In this document: piece by piece, positions 10,930-23,199 of the stretch
Layout of the letters: each line of letters starts with the position of its first letter
Numbering within the stretch: the stretch's first letter is position 1
From: Salvator merianae
Lineage: Eukaryota; Chordata; Lepidosauria; Squamata; Teiidae
DNA length: 64,000 nucleotides
Assembly (NCBI GenBank): GCA_003586115.2
Contig: QVOM02000115.1
Span: 4,232,435 to 4,296,434, forward strand
Reading direction: 5' to 3'
The notes under the pieces: generated by a model
The model's input: the letters and a program-made list of their open reading frames with translations, nothing else
Told to the model about the DNA's origin: nothing
Databases searched by the model: none
Made by a program: the position numbers and the translations under genes

Positions 10930-12703
10930 TTTTTACAAAAATATTTTTATTGGTTTCCAGCAATCTATAATTTGCAATAAAGTTAACAGGAAAAAGATAT
11001 ATTCATACTTTATATTATTAAGATATCCCCATTTCTTTTTTTTTATATATAGTGCTGCCCCCTAAAAAAAAAATACATTGAAAAAGAAACAAACAAGCAA
11101 TAACTACCCCACCACCATTCTGCCAAACTACCCCTTAGGCACACTGGTTGACAACTTTAGATTACTTCTTTCATCTTCTTCCGCCTTCTTTTTAGCTGGA
11201 CCAAAGAGTTAGTCTTATTATTTCTTCTCTTATTTCATCTGGTGCTTGAGGTCTCATTGAAAAATACAATAAGTCTTTCCATTTTTCCTCTGTTTTAGAA
11301 AGCAATTTCATACCTTGACTTTTAAATCTCATTTCCCACATTTTATCAAATCTATAATGTTCCGTTAAATACCTATACCAGTTACTTAATGTCCATTTAG
11401 TACTTTCCCTCCATCCCAATACAATTGTTGATTGTGCTGCCAATATCATTTGAGCAAATAAATACTGTTTTTCCTCACTTATTCTCCCTGATGCCACTTA
11501 AAAAAAAAACTAGTTCAGGTGACAAATTCAAATTTAAATTTAAAATGTCATTAATTCATTCTGAATAACTATCCAAAACAATTTTATAATATCACATTCC
11601 CACCAAAGGTGGAAATATGTGCCTCTATGACCACACCCATGCCAGCATTGTGGTGACATCCTGGGTATCATATGTGCTAATTGTGCTGGTGTCCTATACC
11701 ATCTATAAAATATTTTAAGGACCATCTCTTGTACCCTATTATTCTATCTCTGTCAGTGGTCTGTAGATCAATAAATGTATGTTATTAGTTACTGACCAGT
11801 TTCTCAAAGAATTATAAGTTAGCTATCTTCTCCCCAGCACCTGTTTTATTTCCTGTTCCCTCCGTTCCCCTCTAATATTATATAGATCCTTTAAATATTT
11901 AAACCCATTTTCCTTTAATTGGTATATTAATCTTTCTTCCATCACCTCTTGATCCTTATTTATATATTCAGCAGTTGTATATTTTGATATTTGTGGTGCT
12001 AGTTTCTGTTGATAGGTTCTTCAGATTTCCATAACTTGTTTCAATGGTCCATATAATCCTATACACTTTCTCTCTGGCATTTTACCCCACATTAAACTAC
12101 TATTCTCTAAATTATGTATCTTTTTCTCTCTTTTTCCCATTTTTCTTCCGTTTTAATTTCTAACTGTATTAATTTTTTTATTTGAAAAGCCACATAATAT
12201 TTCTCCAGAGTGGGAATAGATCATCATCCCTCCTGAATTCCCATATTTAATACCATTTTCCTCAATCTTGGCTGTTTTGTATTAAATGTTCAATTATTTA
12301 TCTTACTATCCCATTGTTTCAATACCCTAATACTTACTTTTTCAGGTAGTACTTGAAATAAATACAAAATCCTTGGGATAATAAACATTTTCACCACTCT
12401 TATTCTAGATAGTATGGACATTACCTGCGTTTTTTTATTTTTCAACTGTTCATTAACTTTCTTCCACACCTATCTATAGTTTTCATAAAATAATTTATTA
12501 TTATTTGTTGTAAGAATTGCCCCTAGATACTTCATCTTTTTAGCTCCTAATTTTAATTTAGTTAATCTTCTTATGTCGATCTGCTCCTGAGGTGGGATAT
12601 TAAGAAACTTTATCTCTGATTTGGTTATATTTACTTTTAATCCTGACGTTTGAGTAAACTTTTCTAAAATGCTTCTAATTGCTACTAACATTTCCTTATG
12701 TTG
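10930..12703 (-). mobile_element. L1-like LINE, antisense, 5'-truncated with 3' end
   Basis: Reading down the minus strand, RT C-terminal wording SGLKVNITKSEIKFLNI is seen near 12650-12580, then a KIRVVKMF-like connection near 12390. The cysteine/tryptophan motif CWHGCGHRGTYFHLWWEC, typical of L1 ORF2 C-termini, lies near 11675-11600. A last ORF2 block follows at 11497-11192. The AT-rich 3' UTR ends in an A-rich run, seen on the plus strand as TTTTTTACAAAAATATTTTTATT near 10930. Stops and frameshifts are frequent. The 5' end is cut at an 84-bp MITE. Confidence 0.85.
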
Positions 12704-12706
12704 CTA

Positions 12707-12790
12707 CAGAAAGGAAGATCGCAGGTTTACTTTGATACATTGTAGCTGGAATACACTATATCAATGTAAACCTGCAATCTTCCTTTCCTG
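12707..12790. mobile_element. 84-bp palindromic MITE with CTA target duplication
   Basis: CAGAAAGGAAGATCGCAGG on the left pairs with CCTGCAATCTTCCTTTCCTG on the right, and the arms continue through GTTTAC/GTAAAC. CTA is duplicated at 12704-12706 and 12791-12793. The ends differ from the GGGCC-type MITEs. It lies exactly at the apparent 5' end of the antisense L1 fragment. Confidence 0.82.
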
Positions 12791-13654
12791 CTAAAGTTAA
12801 AGGGACAGAAAGTTTCTTTAAAGAAACTTTAAAGAGATATAAAACTTTCTCCCTCCCTTTCCTGGTCTAATTTCTCCCCTTTATGTACAGCACCGTAGCA
12901 CCGTACAGGCATGTCAGCCAAGCCCAAAAATTCACCCATGGTGGCTTGCTTTTAGCAATCTCACGGACGGTGGCACAAGAAGACTGTTTACCAATAAATA
13001 AGTGCACATCGAGATTAGCACAAAACCCCTCCATTTGGTTTATATGTGTAACTCTGCATTTGCACATTTCTGGAAAACTGTCTTATTAAAAAAAAAAAAA
13101 ATCAATGGTGTTTCAGTCTCTGGCCAGGCAGAGTCTGATCTCTAAGGACATGGTTGGGAAGTGAGGGGACGGTGTGGAGGTAGACGGCTAGGGGTAGGGG
13201 CAGCGAAGTCTTTCCATGGATGATGCAGGGAAGTCTGTCCACAGACAATGCAGGGAAGTGAGCCTGCTTCACAGGCAGAGAGTGTGATGCAGCAGAAGAG
13301 CGCTTTTCTCTTTTCCAAAAACAGAGTACATGAAATGTAGTTGCTGAAAGGCAGCTCTTTGCTCTTCTGGAAGTTAAGTATCGAGGCAGGCTGGTGATAC
13401 TGAGGAGGAAGGAAGAAGGGGGGAATGGAACAAATTCTGGGTAACGCCCAAATGTCTCACATTGGCCAAGAGGAAAAGAGAAGTTCAGCTGCAACCGCCC
13501 ACCACGGCATGGTTCAGCCTCTTTAGTCCTCTTCCATGCGCACACCTTTGAAAATAAAAACAGAGTAAAGCACTAGAACGGTTTCAGAGCTGTGATTATC
13601 TGAATGGAAGGAAGTCCTTGTGGAGGGTGGAAAGTCCCCAAGAGAAACGGATAT
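12791..13654. other. Unassigned block between two L1 fragments, with poly-A tract
   Basis: An A14 run at about 13087-13100 follows an AATAAATAAGTG-containing stretch (about 12992), which could mark an old retrocopy, but I recognise no parent gene. At about 13205-13260 two related units (GGAAGTCT..CC and GATGCAGGGAAGT) repeat. The 147-codon minus-strand ORF over 13102-13545 shows no domain. Confidence 0.35.
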
Positions 13655-15080
13655 CAATTCACATATGTGGTCTACCGAGTCCTAAAACGGACTCAAGAAG
13701 CTTTAAAGTGAAGGTGTGACCTTGGCCCTGTTGTTTTATTTCTGCATAGTTATGTCTTCTTTGTCTGAAGAAATCAAACTTATACTGGTCAATCAGGCAA
13801 TCATACCGTTTCTGTATGGTTCTTCTTCTTGAATCCCTCAACCCACAAGCCATGACCGCCTGTACAATAATATAAGTATCCTCCTTTGGGAATGAGGCCA
13901 AGTTCTTCCTTCCAATGTGACTAAAGTCACCAATATTTTGTTTATTTCTTGACCAACTTCTATCCAAAATTTCTGACTTGTTGGACAATCCCACCATGTA
14001 TGTAAATAAAGGCCTTGATGTTGACATCTGTTCCAACATTTCAGCTTTTTTATAAATGCAGCTATTTGTGTTGGAAAACGGTACTATTGATGTAGTAACT
14101 TCATCTGTAGTTCTGTTTATCCATAACTATTCCTTGAATGTAATTTGAGATATCTGTTTCTATAAATTCTAGTTCATGTTTCCAGATTCTACTTAAAGAC
14201 TCTTTTATTTTTGGTGATCCTATAACCTCTTTATTTACACTTCCTGCAGTTCCTTTTTCACCTTCTAGTTTTCTCCTTACTGTATCCTCAAATTGGCCAA
14301 ACTCTTCCTTAATTATTCCTTTTTATTTCTTCATTGTTAAGAAAATCTAATATCCTCCTAATCTGTAACCAATTATATTTTCCCATTATCTTTTCTTTCC
14401 AAATTTACTTCCTTTTTTTATCAACAAGATCCAAAACAGTGCAGTATCCTTGACTTTCAAGCTTATTTATATTTTGTCTGCTTAGAACTATTGTTCTGTT
14501 ATTCATTACCTCAATAAGGCTCATTTTAGATATATACGGAATGAGGTGAGGGTGGTTTATTTTTTCCTCCAAACATTGTATGATGCCTTGAAGGGACCAT
14601 AAATCTCTCCATGATGTTTTTCTTACACTTAGTAAGTAATATAGATTTGTTTTCCACCCCATTTATTTGTATTTCCAACCTTATCCATTTAGGGTCCCCT
14701 GCACGTTCTAATTCTAATAACCTGTAGATGTGGAAGGCATCATGATATGATTCTAGACTGGGGATTCCCCAGTCTCCGTGTTCCATGGGCACATATACCA
14801 CTGTATTTCAAAAACGTTTCTTTCTATTATTAACCCCCCAAAAGGTATTTTCCTATCCCATAGTTTTCACTTTTACTGGCACTGATGCTGGAAGTGCTTG
14901 GAATAAGTATTAACTGTTTTGGGATTGCCAGTATTTTCAAAGCTCTTATTTTAGATAATATTCCAAGGTGTTTTTTCTTCCAACTTATGATTTGATTGTT
15001 TATTTTCTTCCAAATTTGTTTAAAATTCTCTTCTGTGAGCTTTGATATATTTTTCATGATATATATCCTCAAATATTTTA
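13655..15080 (-). mobile_element. L1-like LINE ORF2 fragment, antisense
   Basis: Minus-strand frames give KKINNQIISWKKKHLGILS and KIRALKILAIPK near 15010-14920, GDWGIPSLESYHDAFHI near 14780-14730, and CWNRCQHQGLYLHTWWDC near 14035-13980. These are the RT-distal and cysteine-rich C-terminal parts of L1 ORF2 in correct order. The fragment stops soon after the cysteine motif, so the 3' end is missing. It overlaps in coverage with the L1 fragment at 10930, so the two are separate insertions and not one split copy. Confidence 0.84.
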
Positions 15081-15753
15081 TACTGTTGGTTCTGTCAGAA
15101 ATCTAATCTGTGAAAGGATGCAGTAAGATGTCACTTATACCACCTTTGCTGGGACCTGTAACTTACAAAATGTGCTTCTACAGTTGCAGCAACATTGATG
15201 TAATTAATATATATGGATTTGGTGTCATGCAAACAGGGACGACAGAGTGGTGGGGTGAAACATAGGTGCATTTGAAAGTCTTTGTTTTCCTGCACCTTGA
15301 ACCAATAGTGAGGCTACCAGTTGTACCATTATTCACTTCTGCCACCCCAATAAGTTTACTTCTATAGGATTCTTTTAATTTATCTGAACTATGAGATTCT
15401 TTATTTTGGCACAGTTGGAAATCCCATATTTCTTCCATGGAGCTCAAAATGAATAACCATGTCCACTCAAGTAAACCCTCTTGGGAAAGTGAGGCTAGGA
15501 TTGTAACGTAAATGGGAATTCGAATCCTAGTGTAACCAATACACTCTAACCAATATGATTCTTTGCTACATAGTACTAACTTAAATGTAGTCTGGGCCTA
15601 GACTGTATGTGTACAGTTCAACTATTTAAATAATTGTTTCCCAAAGTGTGGCATCTGTACCACTAGTAGTAAGTGAGGTACCTTTAGGTGACATGTAGAT
15701 AAACTTTTTATTTTAAATGGATTTATTTAAGTTAAAAGAAAGAGTCCATTTAT
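15081..15753. other. Unassigned non-coding stretch
   Basis: No motif or repeat end is recognised. The minus-strand ORF of 89 codons near 15178-15447 has no family resemblance that I can name. Confidence 0.35.
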
Positions 15754-15950
15754 ATTGTTGTTGTTGGGTATCACTGAGTCACGGCTGGCTCCTGGTGGAC
15801 TGCATGGGCACCTCCTTGGGCATCTCTATGCAGTTTTCTCGGCTGAGATACAGGAGTGGTTTGCAATTATCTACTTCCAGGGAGAGGCTGATGTTTGAAC
15901 TGGCATCCTTCTGCTTTCCAGGCAATGTGTTCTGGCACTGAGCTACAGCC
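15754..15950 (-). mobile_element. tRNA-derived SINE, antisense
   Basis: The minus strand starts near 15950 with GGCTGTAGCTCAGTGCCAGA, a good RNA polymerase III A box. The B box AGTTCAAACAT lies about 45 bases on, with tRNA-like spacing. A non-tRNA body follows and it ends in a CAACAACAAC tail (plus-strand GTTGTTGTTG at 15754). Head, body and tail are all present, so the copy is close to full length. This is a squamate-type SINE; no functional tRNA is implied because the stem pairing has decayed. Confidence 0.8.
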
Positions 15951-17397
15951 ATCCTGTTAATTTATATACTGAGTAGTAAATAACAATAACAATACAAGAC
16001 TTTGGGAGATGCATCTGTGATGGGTGGACAGACCTTGACTTTATGAAAGGCAGAGAGGCTCAATCAGCATGTGAGAAACTTGGTCTTTGTGTGCACATGC
16101 AAGATTAGTGATGCTTTGAGCTGAATGCCAGGATGAAGGGAACAATCAGCTAATTATGAATGCTGCATTTGGTATGTTTGTATGTGGGGGTGAGATTTGT
16201 ATGTGCAGAGCGGAAGAAAAGAGTGGAGCTCAGCAAAGAAGGAATTTTTAAAAATTGAGTGATAGGGAAAACAAGCAATCATCAAGTGATACGGAGGAGG
16301 AGCTGGGAATGATGGCCATATAGGGAAAGACTTTTTGAAGCAGACTAAGAATGGGAAAGTACAGAAACATGCCCACAAAAATTTGTACCAAGTGTGCACT
16401 AAGATCTTGCAGTGCTAACTGACCACATCTGGACTGAAACTTCTCAAAGGAAAAATGCAGATCAAACAATTCTAGTGTAATCAGGTCCAAAGTATCAAAA
16501 AGAATATTAGAACTCTATGGATCTCAATTATTAACAGATCTTAAAAATTAATGAGAAAAAGATCTGTAACCATTACTCAGAAAGACTAGAGTGCCATCTG
16601 GAGGGAAAAAAAATGTGCTTTAAGTCTCTTATCAACTACTGTCAGGGAAAGTTCTGTTAAATGTGTCCAGATGAAATGGAATTTTGTCATCATTCCTTTT
16701 TTGTGTGTGTTCATAAGAATGACTTTTTTTCATTCTTATATTTAATACATTGCATGTTAGCTATAGAATAACCAATATCATTGGTGATATTCAAATAGCA
16801 GGGAGAGATAAGCCTTGGTCTCCTTGGTACATTGTTTTTCCTCTAGATTTTTAATAATTTGTTTTAGTGACTTTAGTTTTTTGTCAGTAATAGTTATTAT
16901 GCTTGTTAGGTACAGGTTTTAGGCTGATACTGCTCTTAGACTGTGCTCAACTTATGCTGGCTTTGCATAGTTTTTATGCTGGCTGAACTGATACGATTTC
17001 AATATACATTTCCTTTGATCTCTGGTGCATTTTTATATTTCATGGTTGTGTTATTTTACAAACCAGAGCAAGTTTGTGCAAAAAGACATCAGCATTTGAG
17101 TGTTCTACCTAAACAGGAAGGTTTGATTGTTTATGGAATCCCAACACATGTACATTTTACTTATGGGTGGACCCTGTCCCCCAATATTCTAATTAGATTC
17201 AGGGGTATACACTTGGGATATGGTCACACATTATCTTTTATTTGAATAGAGGTTGTCCTCTGTTTTGTGGGGTCAGATATGAAAGTCCACATCCATTTTT
17301 TTCCTGCAGATTTTCTTTTCCTGTTTGGGACTATCTGGTATGTGGATTACCCCAGCACTGAGTCCGTTTCTGCTGCAAGAAATGGGCCCAGTTGAAA
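15951..17397. other. Unassigned AT-rich stretch
   Basis: Both strands show only short ORFs without motifs. A small inverted pair (AAGAATGA and TCATTCTT) flanks a T run near 16715-16735. Confidence 0.35.
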
Positions 17398-17665
17398 GAC
17401 TACAGGGAAATAAGTCTGACCCATAATGCTTTGGTATGGTGGTGGCCACTGTGGAGGGAGGGTGGGGGCTAAGGACATGTGCTGCTCCCCATCCCTGTGC
17501 TTGTTCTTCCTGTGACATGCTGGAGCAGGGAGGACCCCATCCATGCCTCTGCCACCACAATGCTGATGCTTACCTTTACCAGGTAAAGAGCTGCAGGGAA
17601 AGAAGTCTCTGGGATCCACACAGTTTTGGTGTGGTTGTGGTGGCATGGATGGGTCCTCCCTACTC
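17398..17665 (+). repeat. Degenerate two-unit duplication, about 190-bp period
   Basis: CTACAGGGAAATAAGTCT at about 17400, with TTTGGTATGGTGGTGG 30 bases later, recurs as CTGCAGGGAAAGAAGTCT at about 17590 with TTTGGTGTGGTTGTGG at the same spacing. The overlapping ORFs on both strands follow from this GC-richer repeat. Confidence 0.55.
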
Positions 17666-17720
17666 CGGTGTGGCAGCAGCGGCACATCACTGTAGATGTG
17701 ACCATGCTGTTCAAGGTTGA

Positions 17721-20700
17721 AAATGATCTAGGTTCCTTGTCTGTCCCTGAGATGGACTATTTATAATGTGTGACCGCGGTCTTGGGTTTGAATGATTTCT
17801 GTGTAGTGATGTAATGCATTTCTTACAAATTGCAAGGCATATACATTTGAGAGACACACAGGAGAGCCATTTTGAAACTATATTCTGTGTTAGAGGGAGA
17901 GCAAGAGCGAGAATGAGAGTTTTCAGAAAAGAGGACCAGATTCTTAGCAACATTTTAATTGTTTGATATATTCAAAATCACCTTGGAAACAAAAATTGTT
18001 TTTAAATCTCTTATAAGAATTGTAGCCATGCTGGAAATACAGAAAGACTCACTTTTTAGAAATCATCAAGTGCCTTTGGCAAACATAAAGGCTTCATAGG
18101 CTCATTTAGATTAATAAAATTATAGTCATTTAATGTACAAAATTAGTGAGTTTAGCTAGCTATAAGCATGGTTAATTATACTGTAGTCAATCAATCAGGG
18201 CAGAAACAAAAACCATAAAGTTATAAGAACTATAATATGGCCAAAAAAGAGGAGGTTAATTATACTGTAATGTCACATGGATGATTTATAATAGGAGTTA
18301 CTAGCCTTGGGTCCAGGGTTGGAATCTAAAATTTTGGGAGTATGCCTTGACTACTTCCGTACTGCTTCTTTTTCCCAGTGAATGGAAGAAAATCCCAGGG
18401 ACATTATTGTTTCCTTTATTGGAGATCTTTGAACTTCATACACCTTCTATTAGAAGCATAGGAAGTGCAGAAAATAAAACAAATCTAGGAATCGCACCAA
18501 TGAGTACATATTCACAAATTACTTCAGAATCCTGTGGTATTAACGGAACCAGCATGAGCTACTGATAAAGGTGCAAAGAACTACTACACCGGTGAGGTTT
18601 CCTTCTGATTCTTTTCTGAGCAGTATTGCACATCTCAGCTGTGATATCTCAGGGTGCCCCAACTTCTTAATGACTTTGACTATTTGATTCCAGCTGTTTG
18701 CTTTCCAGGAGGGTCCATATACTTCAAACTACAGGGGTGAAGCAAAGTGGCCAATTTCCTCTAACTAATCGAGCATGCAATTTGCCTGCTTCTCTTTGAG
18801 CAAGAGAATTTATGATACTGGGAAACGATAAATGTTCCAAGTGTTGTTATGGGGCAGACCTTTGCCTCAGTTCATTAACTTAAAAGGGGGAGGATGCTGA
18901 AATACTGTTTCTATTTTGGGCTATTTCGTTTCAAGTTCATTGTGTATTTACAGCTCCCCAAGCAATAAAATGCTTGAGAAGTCCACTGCAGAAACTTAAT
19001 TTTGCATGAGTGCGAATGGTGTGGGAGGGTGTGCTTTTCCTCATTCTCACCTTGAAGAGTTAGCTGATGCTGTGATATCACACTTTGCTCTGCTTTTTCA
19101 CAATTTGAAACGCTAAATCTCAACTTCCTCACAGAGAAGATAAATACTTCACATTTCATCATCCTTTCATTCTGATCTGATGAATCCAAAATAGCTGGAG
19201 CTGAAATGCTTCTGTTATATTATGCATGTGTGCATTATGTCATTTATGGAAAATATTTATATGCAACCATTTCACCTTGAAAGGCTTTGCAAAATGCAGG
19301 GATTTATTTCAAATACAGAGCCAAGAAAAGTTAGTCTAATATTAGTAAAACCTGCATGCAGTCAATCTGAAAATGGAAGGCATGACAGCCCGATAAAACA
19401 TAACATAAGCAGTAACCCAGTTTAAAATATATCAGAAATTTTATGTTCATTTTTAAATAACAAGTATACATATACACTATACACCACACATTCCTGATTA
19501 AAAGAAACAAAAGCTGGATGGGTGGTATTTGAATGTGGTCGGTGCTTATTCCAGAACTGCAGCACCAGAGTGAGAATTTCTTCAACACAGGAAACTTTTT
19601 ATGCCCATCTGAAGGTGCTCAGATATCCTGTGACAGTCCTTCTCCCTTCCTTATTTTATTGCTTTAACTACCGGTCGAAACAAGTAAAAGCCAAGTTTAG
19701 GTTAAATTAGATTAAAATGGATAAAAGATAATATAAAATCATCAGTTTCTGTAAAAAATCCCCCTGCTGTTTAGCAGCTTCATGGGCAAAAGAGGCAAGC
19801 CTTCAGAGGGTAGACGACTTCTATATAGACATTAAAAACTTGAGCTTACATTGGTCAGGGCAGAACTCCTCTATTTTCAGCAATGGTTCTAGACATTTGG
19901 TACATGCAGATATAGAGATTGGGCAGTGTAGTAAATAATGACACAAATTCTTTATATTGCTTGTTTAACAGGGGCATAGAAGAAGATTGTATGATGTTTT
20001 GGAATAACGGCCATCTTGGATGGTGGACTTTATTTGATGCATCCTGAGTCTTGTTAAGGGCTGTTTGCATAGCTGGAACACCAGTGCATCACTGGTTGTA
20101 TTCAGTTTGGTGTCCATCCTGAAGCTGGGTGTGTGTGGCTATGATGACTTAAATGGATGTAATGAACTGATTCTATTCTGTGAAGCATTGTCAGAGGACA
20201 GTCCTCTCCTGAGAGGCATTGTGTGTTTGTAGGGCTGCTCAATCCAATTCTGATTTAAAAATAAAAAGCATAAAAGCAGACATGAGGAGCTAGCATCCAA
20301 ACAACAGGTACAAATAATATAATGAAATGTATTTTTATTTAAACATAAATAGGATTAGTAGGAAATTGGTACTTACAAATGTTCATATAAGTATGTCCTT
20401 TTTTGACTGTTTTTTTCATGATGCATTTCTCTCTTTTCTTGTTGATTTGTAATGCTACATTTAGGCTGTGGTCATGCCTGATATTTAAGACAGCCTGAAA
20501 TAGTCACTAGTTCCCATGGATCACACCCCAAAATGCCCTTCCAATGTTTCTCTGCGCTATCTCTCCCAATACAAGCTATCAAATATTTGGATTATTCCAG
20601 CTCTAAAACTGTTTCTTCTCCTTAATCCGATCATATTCTCAGAGTGTGATCGTGTAAGAGAGCTATAGAACGTGGTACCTGTACTTCTCCTCTCTGGCCA

Positions 20701-20917
20701 ATGCCTGACCTTGTGGGCATTCTGGAAGGACAGTGTCATCTCCTCCTAACTTCCTCCTTGCCCCACATCTCCACTTGCCCCTTTACTTCCTTTTTTTGTT
20801 CCAACCAAGGAAGAAGGGAAGACAGAGACAGAGGAATGTGTGTGCATGAGCATGTGTGCATGTGTCTTGGTAGTTTCCCCTGCAGTTGCAATGCAAATTG
20901 AACTGTGCCTTAATAGC
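17721..20917. other. Unassigned, mostly unique-looking AT-rich DNA
   Basis: No transposon, domain or strong splice pair is recognised. GGTTAATTATACTGTA occurs twice (about 18169 and 18254). The 18.8-19.4 kb part has balanced, low-repeat sequence of the kind that conserved non-coding elements often show, but conservation cannot be judged from one sequence. Confidence 0.35.
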
Positions 20918-20959
20918 AGAGCTGTTTGAAGAGCTCTGAGAACTCTTCAAGCTGCTCTC
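20918..20959. repeat. Short imperfect hairpin
   Basis: AGAGCTGTTTGAAGAG pairs with CTCTTCAAGCTGCTCT around a CTCTGAGAA loop. The arm is only about 16-18 bp, too short for a standard pre-microRNA, so it is recorded as an inverted repeat only. Confidence 0.6.
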
Positions 20960-21475
20960 TCCTTCTGTCTTGAAGTGGTGGCCTTGCTGTCACTACCACT
21001 CAAGGGTTTTTGGTGCCCCCTTGGTGGCATTCTGGGTAATAGAACACATGACCATGGGGTCAACTCCTGTGTTTGATACCCCCACCATAAGATTCAAAGC
21101 TGGGGATTCCCTCACTTTGAATCGGACAGTGGGGGCACCCCTTCCCCCCACTGAGATCTAAACTGGGGATAGCCTGGTTTTGATAACAATGGGTGAGAGC
21201 AGCGAGGGGAGGCTGTCTCCCCTCCCTGAGCCCAGAGCCTATGGGGAAGGGGAGACAGTCATCTTAGTCTTTGCCCTATAGGAATAGCCCGTGGATTTTC
21301 TGGATTGGAAAATTCTTCTTCCCACCACTATCAGATAGAAGATGATTTTCAATTGGACATTGGGGAAGGGAGGTGTCACACAAACATGTGAAAGAGAAGG
21401 GGCTCTATGTTCGTAGCACACACACCCCGCTGTGCAGATCCTGCCGTAGACACAGACATTAATAAAAAAAAAGAA
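20960..21475. other. Unassigned stretch with a small stem
   Basis: GATTCAAAG and CTTTGAATC form a 9-bp stem at 21090-21122. Otherwise nothing is recognised. Confidence 0.35.
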
Positions 21476-21613
21476 GGCTAGATGCAGGCATCATTTACTT
21501 ATTCCACTATATTTGGATATTCCAGAATAAAGCACAGATGCTCTGGAGTATCCATGCTTTGTTCCAGAATATCCAAATATAGTGGAATAAGTAAGTGAGA
21601 TCTGGCTGCAGCC
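21476..21613. mobile_element. 138-bp hairpin MITE, TATTTGGATATTC family, copy 1
   Basis: The arms read TTATTCCACTATATTTGGAT on the left and its complement on the right, with outer ends GGCTAGATGCAGGCATC and CTGGCTGCAGCC. The flanks are GAA and TAA, an imperfect duplication. The length equals that of the copy at 31283 exactly. This copy is more diverged at its ends. Confidence 0.85.
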
Positions 21614-21944
21614 TAAGTTTTATTTTATGTTTGAAAAGAAAATGACAATTGGACCTGATCCAAGGGGCAGGGGTGCACTGCTTTCCTCCCTCCTTTCTGC
21701 TTCACTTATTGAGTAAAGCACTTGATTTTTTAAGCAGCCCCCTTAGTGGCAGTGCAGTAGGCTAGAAATAAAGTCTGCTTCTCTCTCGCACCTAGAAGTC
21801 TGCAGAGAAAATTAGTTTTATTTCAGTCTAGCCCGAATCCCAATGGTGGGACCCTCCCCCCCATGTCTCCCATTGCCTTCTTCATACGTACTGCTGGAAG
21901 CATCTCAGTGACAAGTCAAGGGTATGTTTCCTCTTTCCTTCTCT
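21614..21944. other. Unassigned stretch
   Basis: No motif or repeat is recognised between the MITE and the minisatellite. Confidence 0.3.
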
Positions 21945-22475
21945 AGCTGAAGCTGCAGTGGTCGTGGCAAGAGGGGACACCACTGCTGCCTTCTGTTCCC
22001 AGAGCTGAAGCACAGAGCAGTGGCTGCTACTGCCTTCCTTCTCAGCAGCTGAATGTTTCCACCACAGCAACGGTGGCAAAGAAAGGAGCACTAGGGCTGC
22101 CTTCCCTCCCTGCCGTTGAAGCATGTAGTGGCAGGCGCTGCTGCCTTGCCTTCCTGCAACTGAAAGGGGGATGATGCTGCCACTGCTGCCTTCCCTCTCT
22201 GGAGCTGACATACACAGTGCTGGAAGGGATGAAGGAGGGGTACGGCTGCTGGTTTCCCTCCCTGGAGCAAGACTGCACAGCAGCAGCAGTGCCCTTTCCG
22301 TCTCTGTGACTGAAGCGCACAGTGATGAAGGATGGTGGTGGTAGCAATACAGCTTTCCCACCCCAGAGCTAAAGTATGTAGTGGCTGCCATCACCATCTT
22401 CCCTTCCTAGAGCTGAAGTGTTCAGCAGTGGCAAATGGGGTGCCACTGCTGCCTTTCTTTCTGACACACAGTTGA
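21945..22475. repeat. Degenerate minisatellite, roughly 40-68-bp units
   Basis: A unit made of AGCTGAAG, a CAGTGG-like block and CTGCTGCCTTCC recurs about ten times (unit starts near 21946, 22003, 22044, 22112, 22160, 22204, 22264, 22309, 22367 and 22411). Spacing varies, so the array is old and has indels. It leaves both strands open in places and creates minus-strand ORFs of 171 and 101 codons. These lack domains and a consistent repeat in the protein frame, so they are not called as genes. Confidence 0.72.
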
Positions 22476-23199
22476 GGCAGTTGAGTGTGCTGTTCAGATT
22501 TCACCTCCTTGCATGGATCAATTGTTATGGAGAAAGCCATTTATTTAAAAGGTTGAAAGCCTCCTCCCCCTCCCTGGGAACCTCCCTGAAGCCACAAAAA
22601 ATCCGTGGCCGGTGCTCACTCTAAAAAACAAGCTAAATTAGTAGGTAAAATATGCACTATGACCACAGAAAGTCCAGCTGCAAAATCACTGCTAAGCTAC
22701 AAAAAGTATACATATAAATTGCTGTCTTTGTTTTGTATTATAAAGACTTAGTGATCTTAAGACAAAAAAATAAGTCGGTTATCATTTTACAACCCCCCTT
22801 TAAATAGCTAATGGTTTGAAAATCAACACCCTGTAGGGTTCCAGAAAACAGAAGCAAACTAACAATTACATGAATAGAACTTGGATTAAAAAATTGGACA
22901 AATGCACTCTTCATACCAGAAATGTATGTTTGATTGCCCTATCAGACAATTTTCTTTGTCAGTAATCTAGTTTATTTAGCATAATTCTTAATGCAGGTCT
23001 GCATAACAATGATCAGATTCTCTTTGTTTGCTTTAATTTTATTTCTGTTGTCCAGTTTTCCAAAAAAGTGACAAATGCAACTGTGCTGGTAAACTCATTT
23101 TAATCAATATTTGTAGCAGGTGTTAGGACAGGAGGTGATAATTAGTCTGGGTTACTCCTCTTTATTTGCCTTCAATGGTTTTTATATTTGCAATTAACT
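22476..23199. other. Unassigned AT-rich stretch
   Basis: No recognised feature. The right side may include the decayed 5' part of the following L1 fragment. Confidence 0.3.

Noticed and set aside
15754..15950. Possible tRNA gene on the minus strand
   Set aside because: A and B boxes are present, but the cloverleaf pairing is poor and a SINE body and tail follow, so it is a SINE.
21882..22397. 171-codon minus-strand ORF
   Set aside because: It is the translation of the degenerate minisatellite; it is rich in Ala, Leu and Ser and has no domain or consistent protein repeat.
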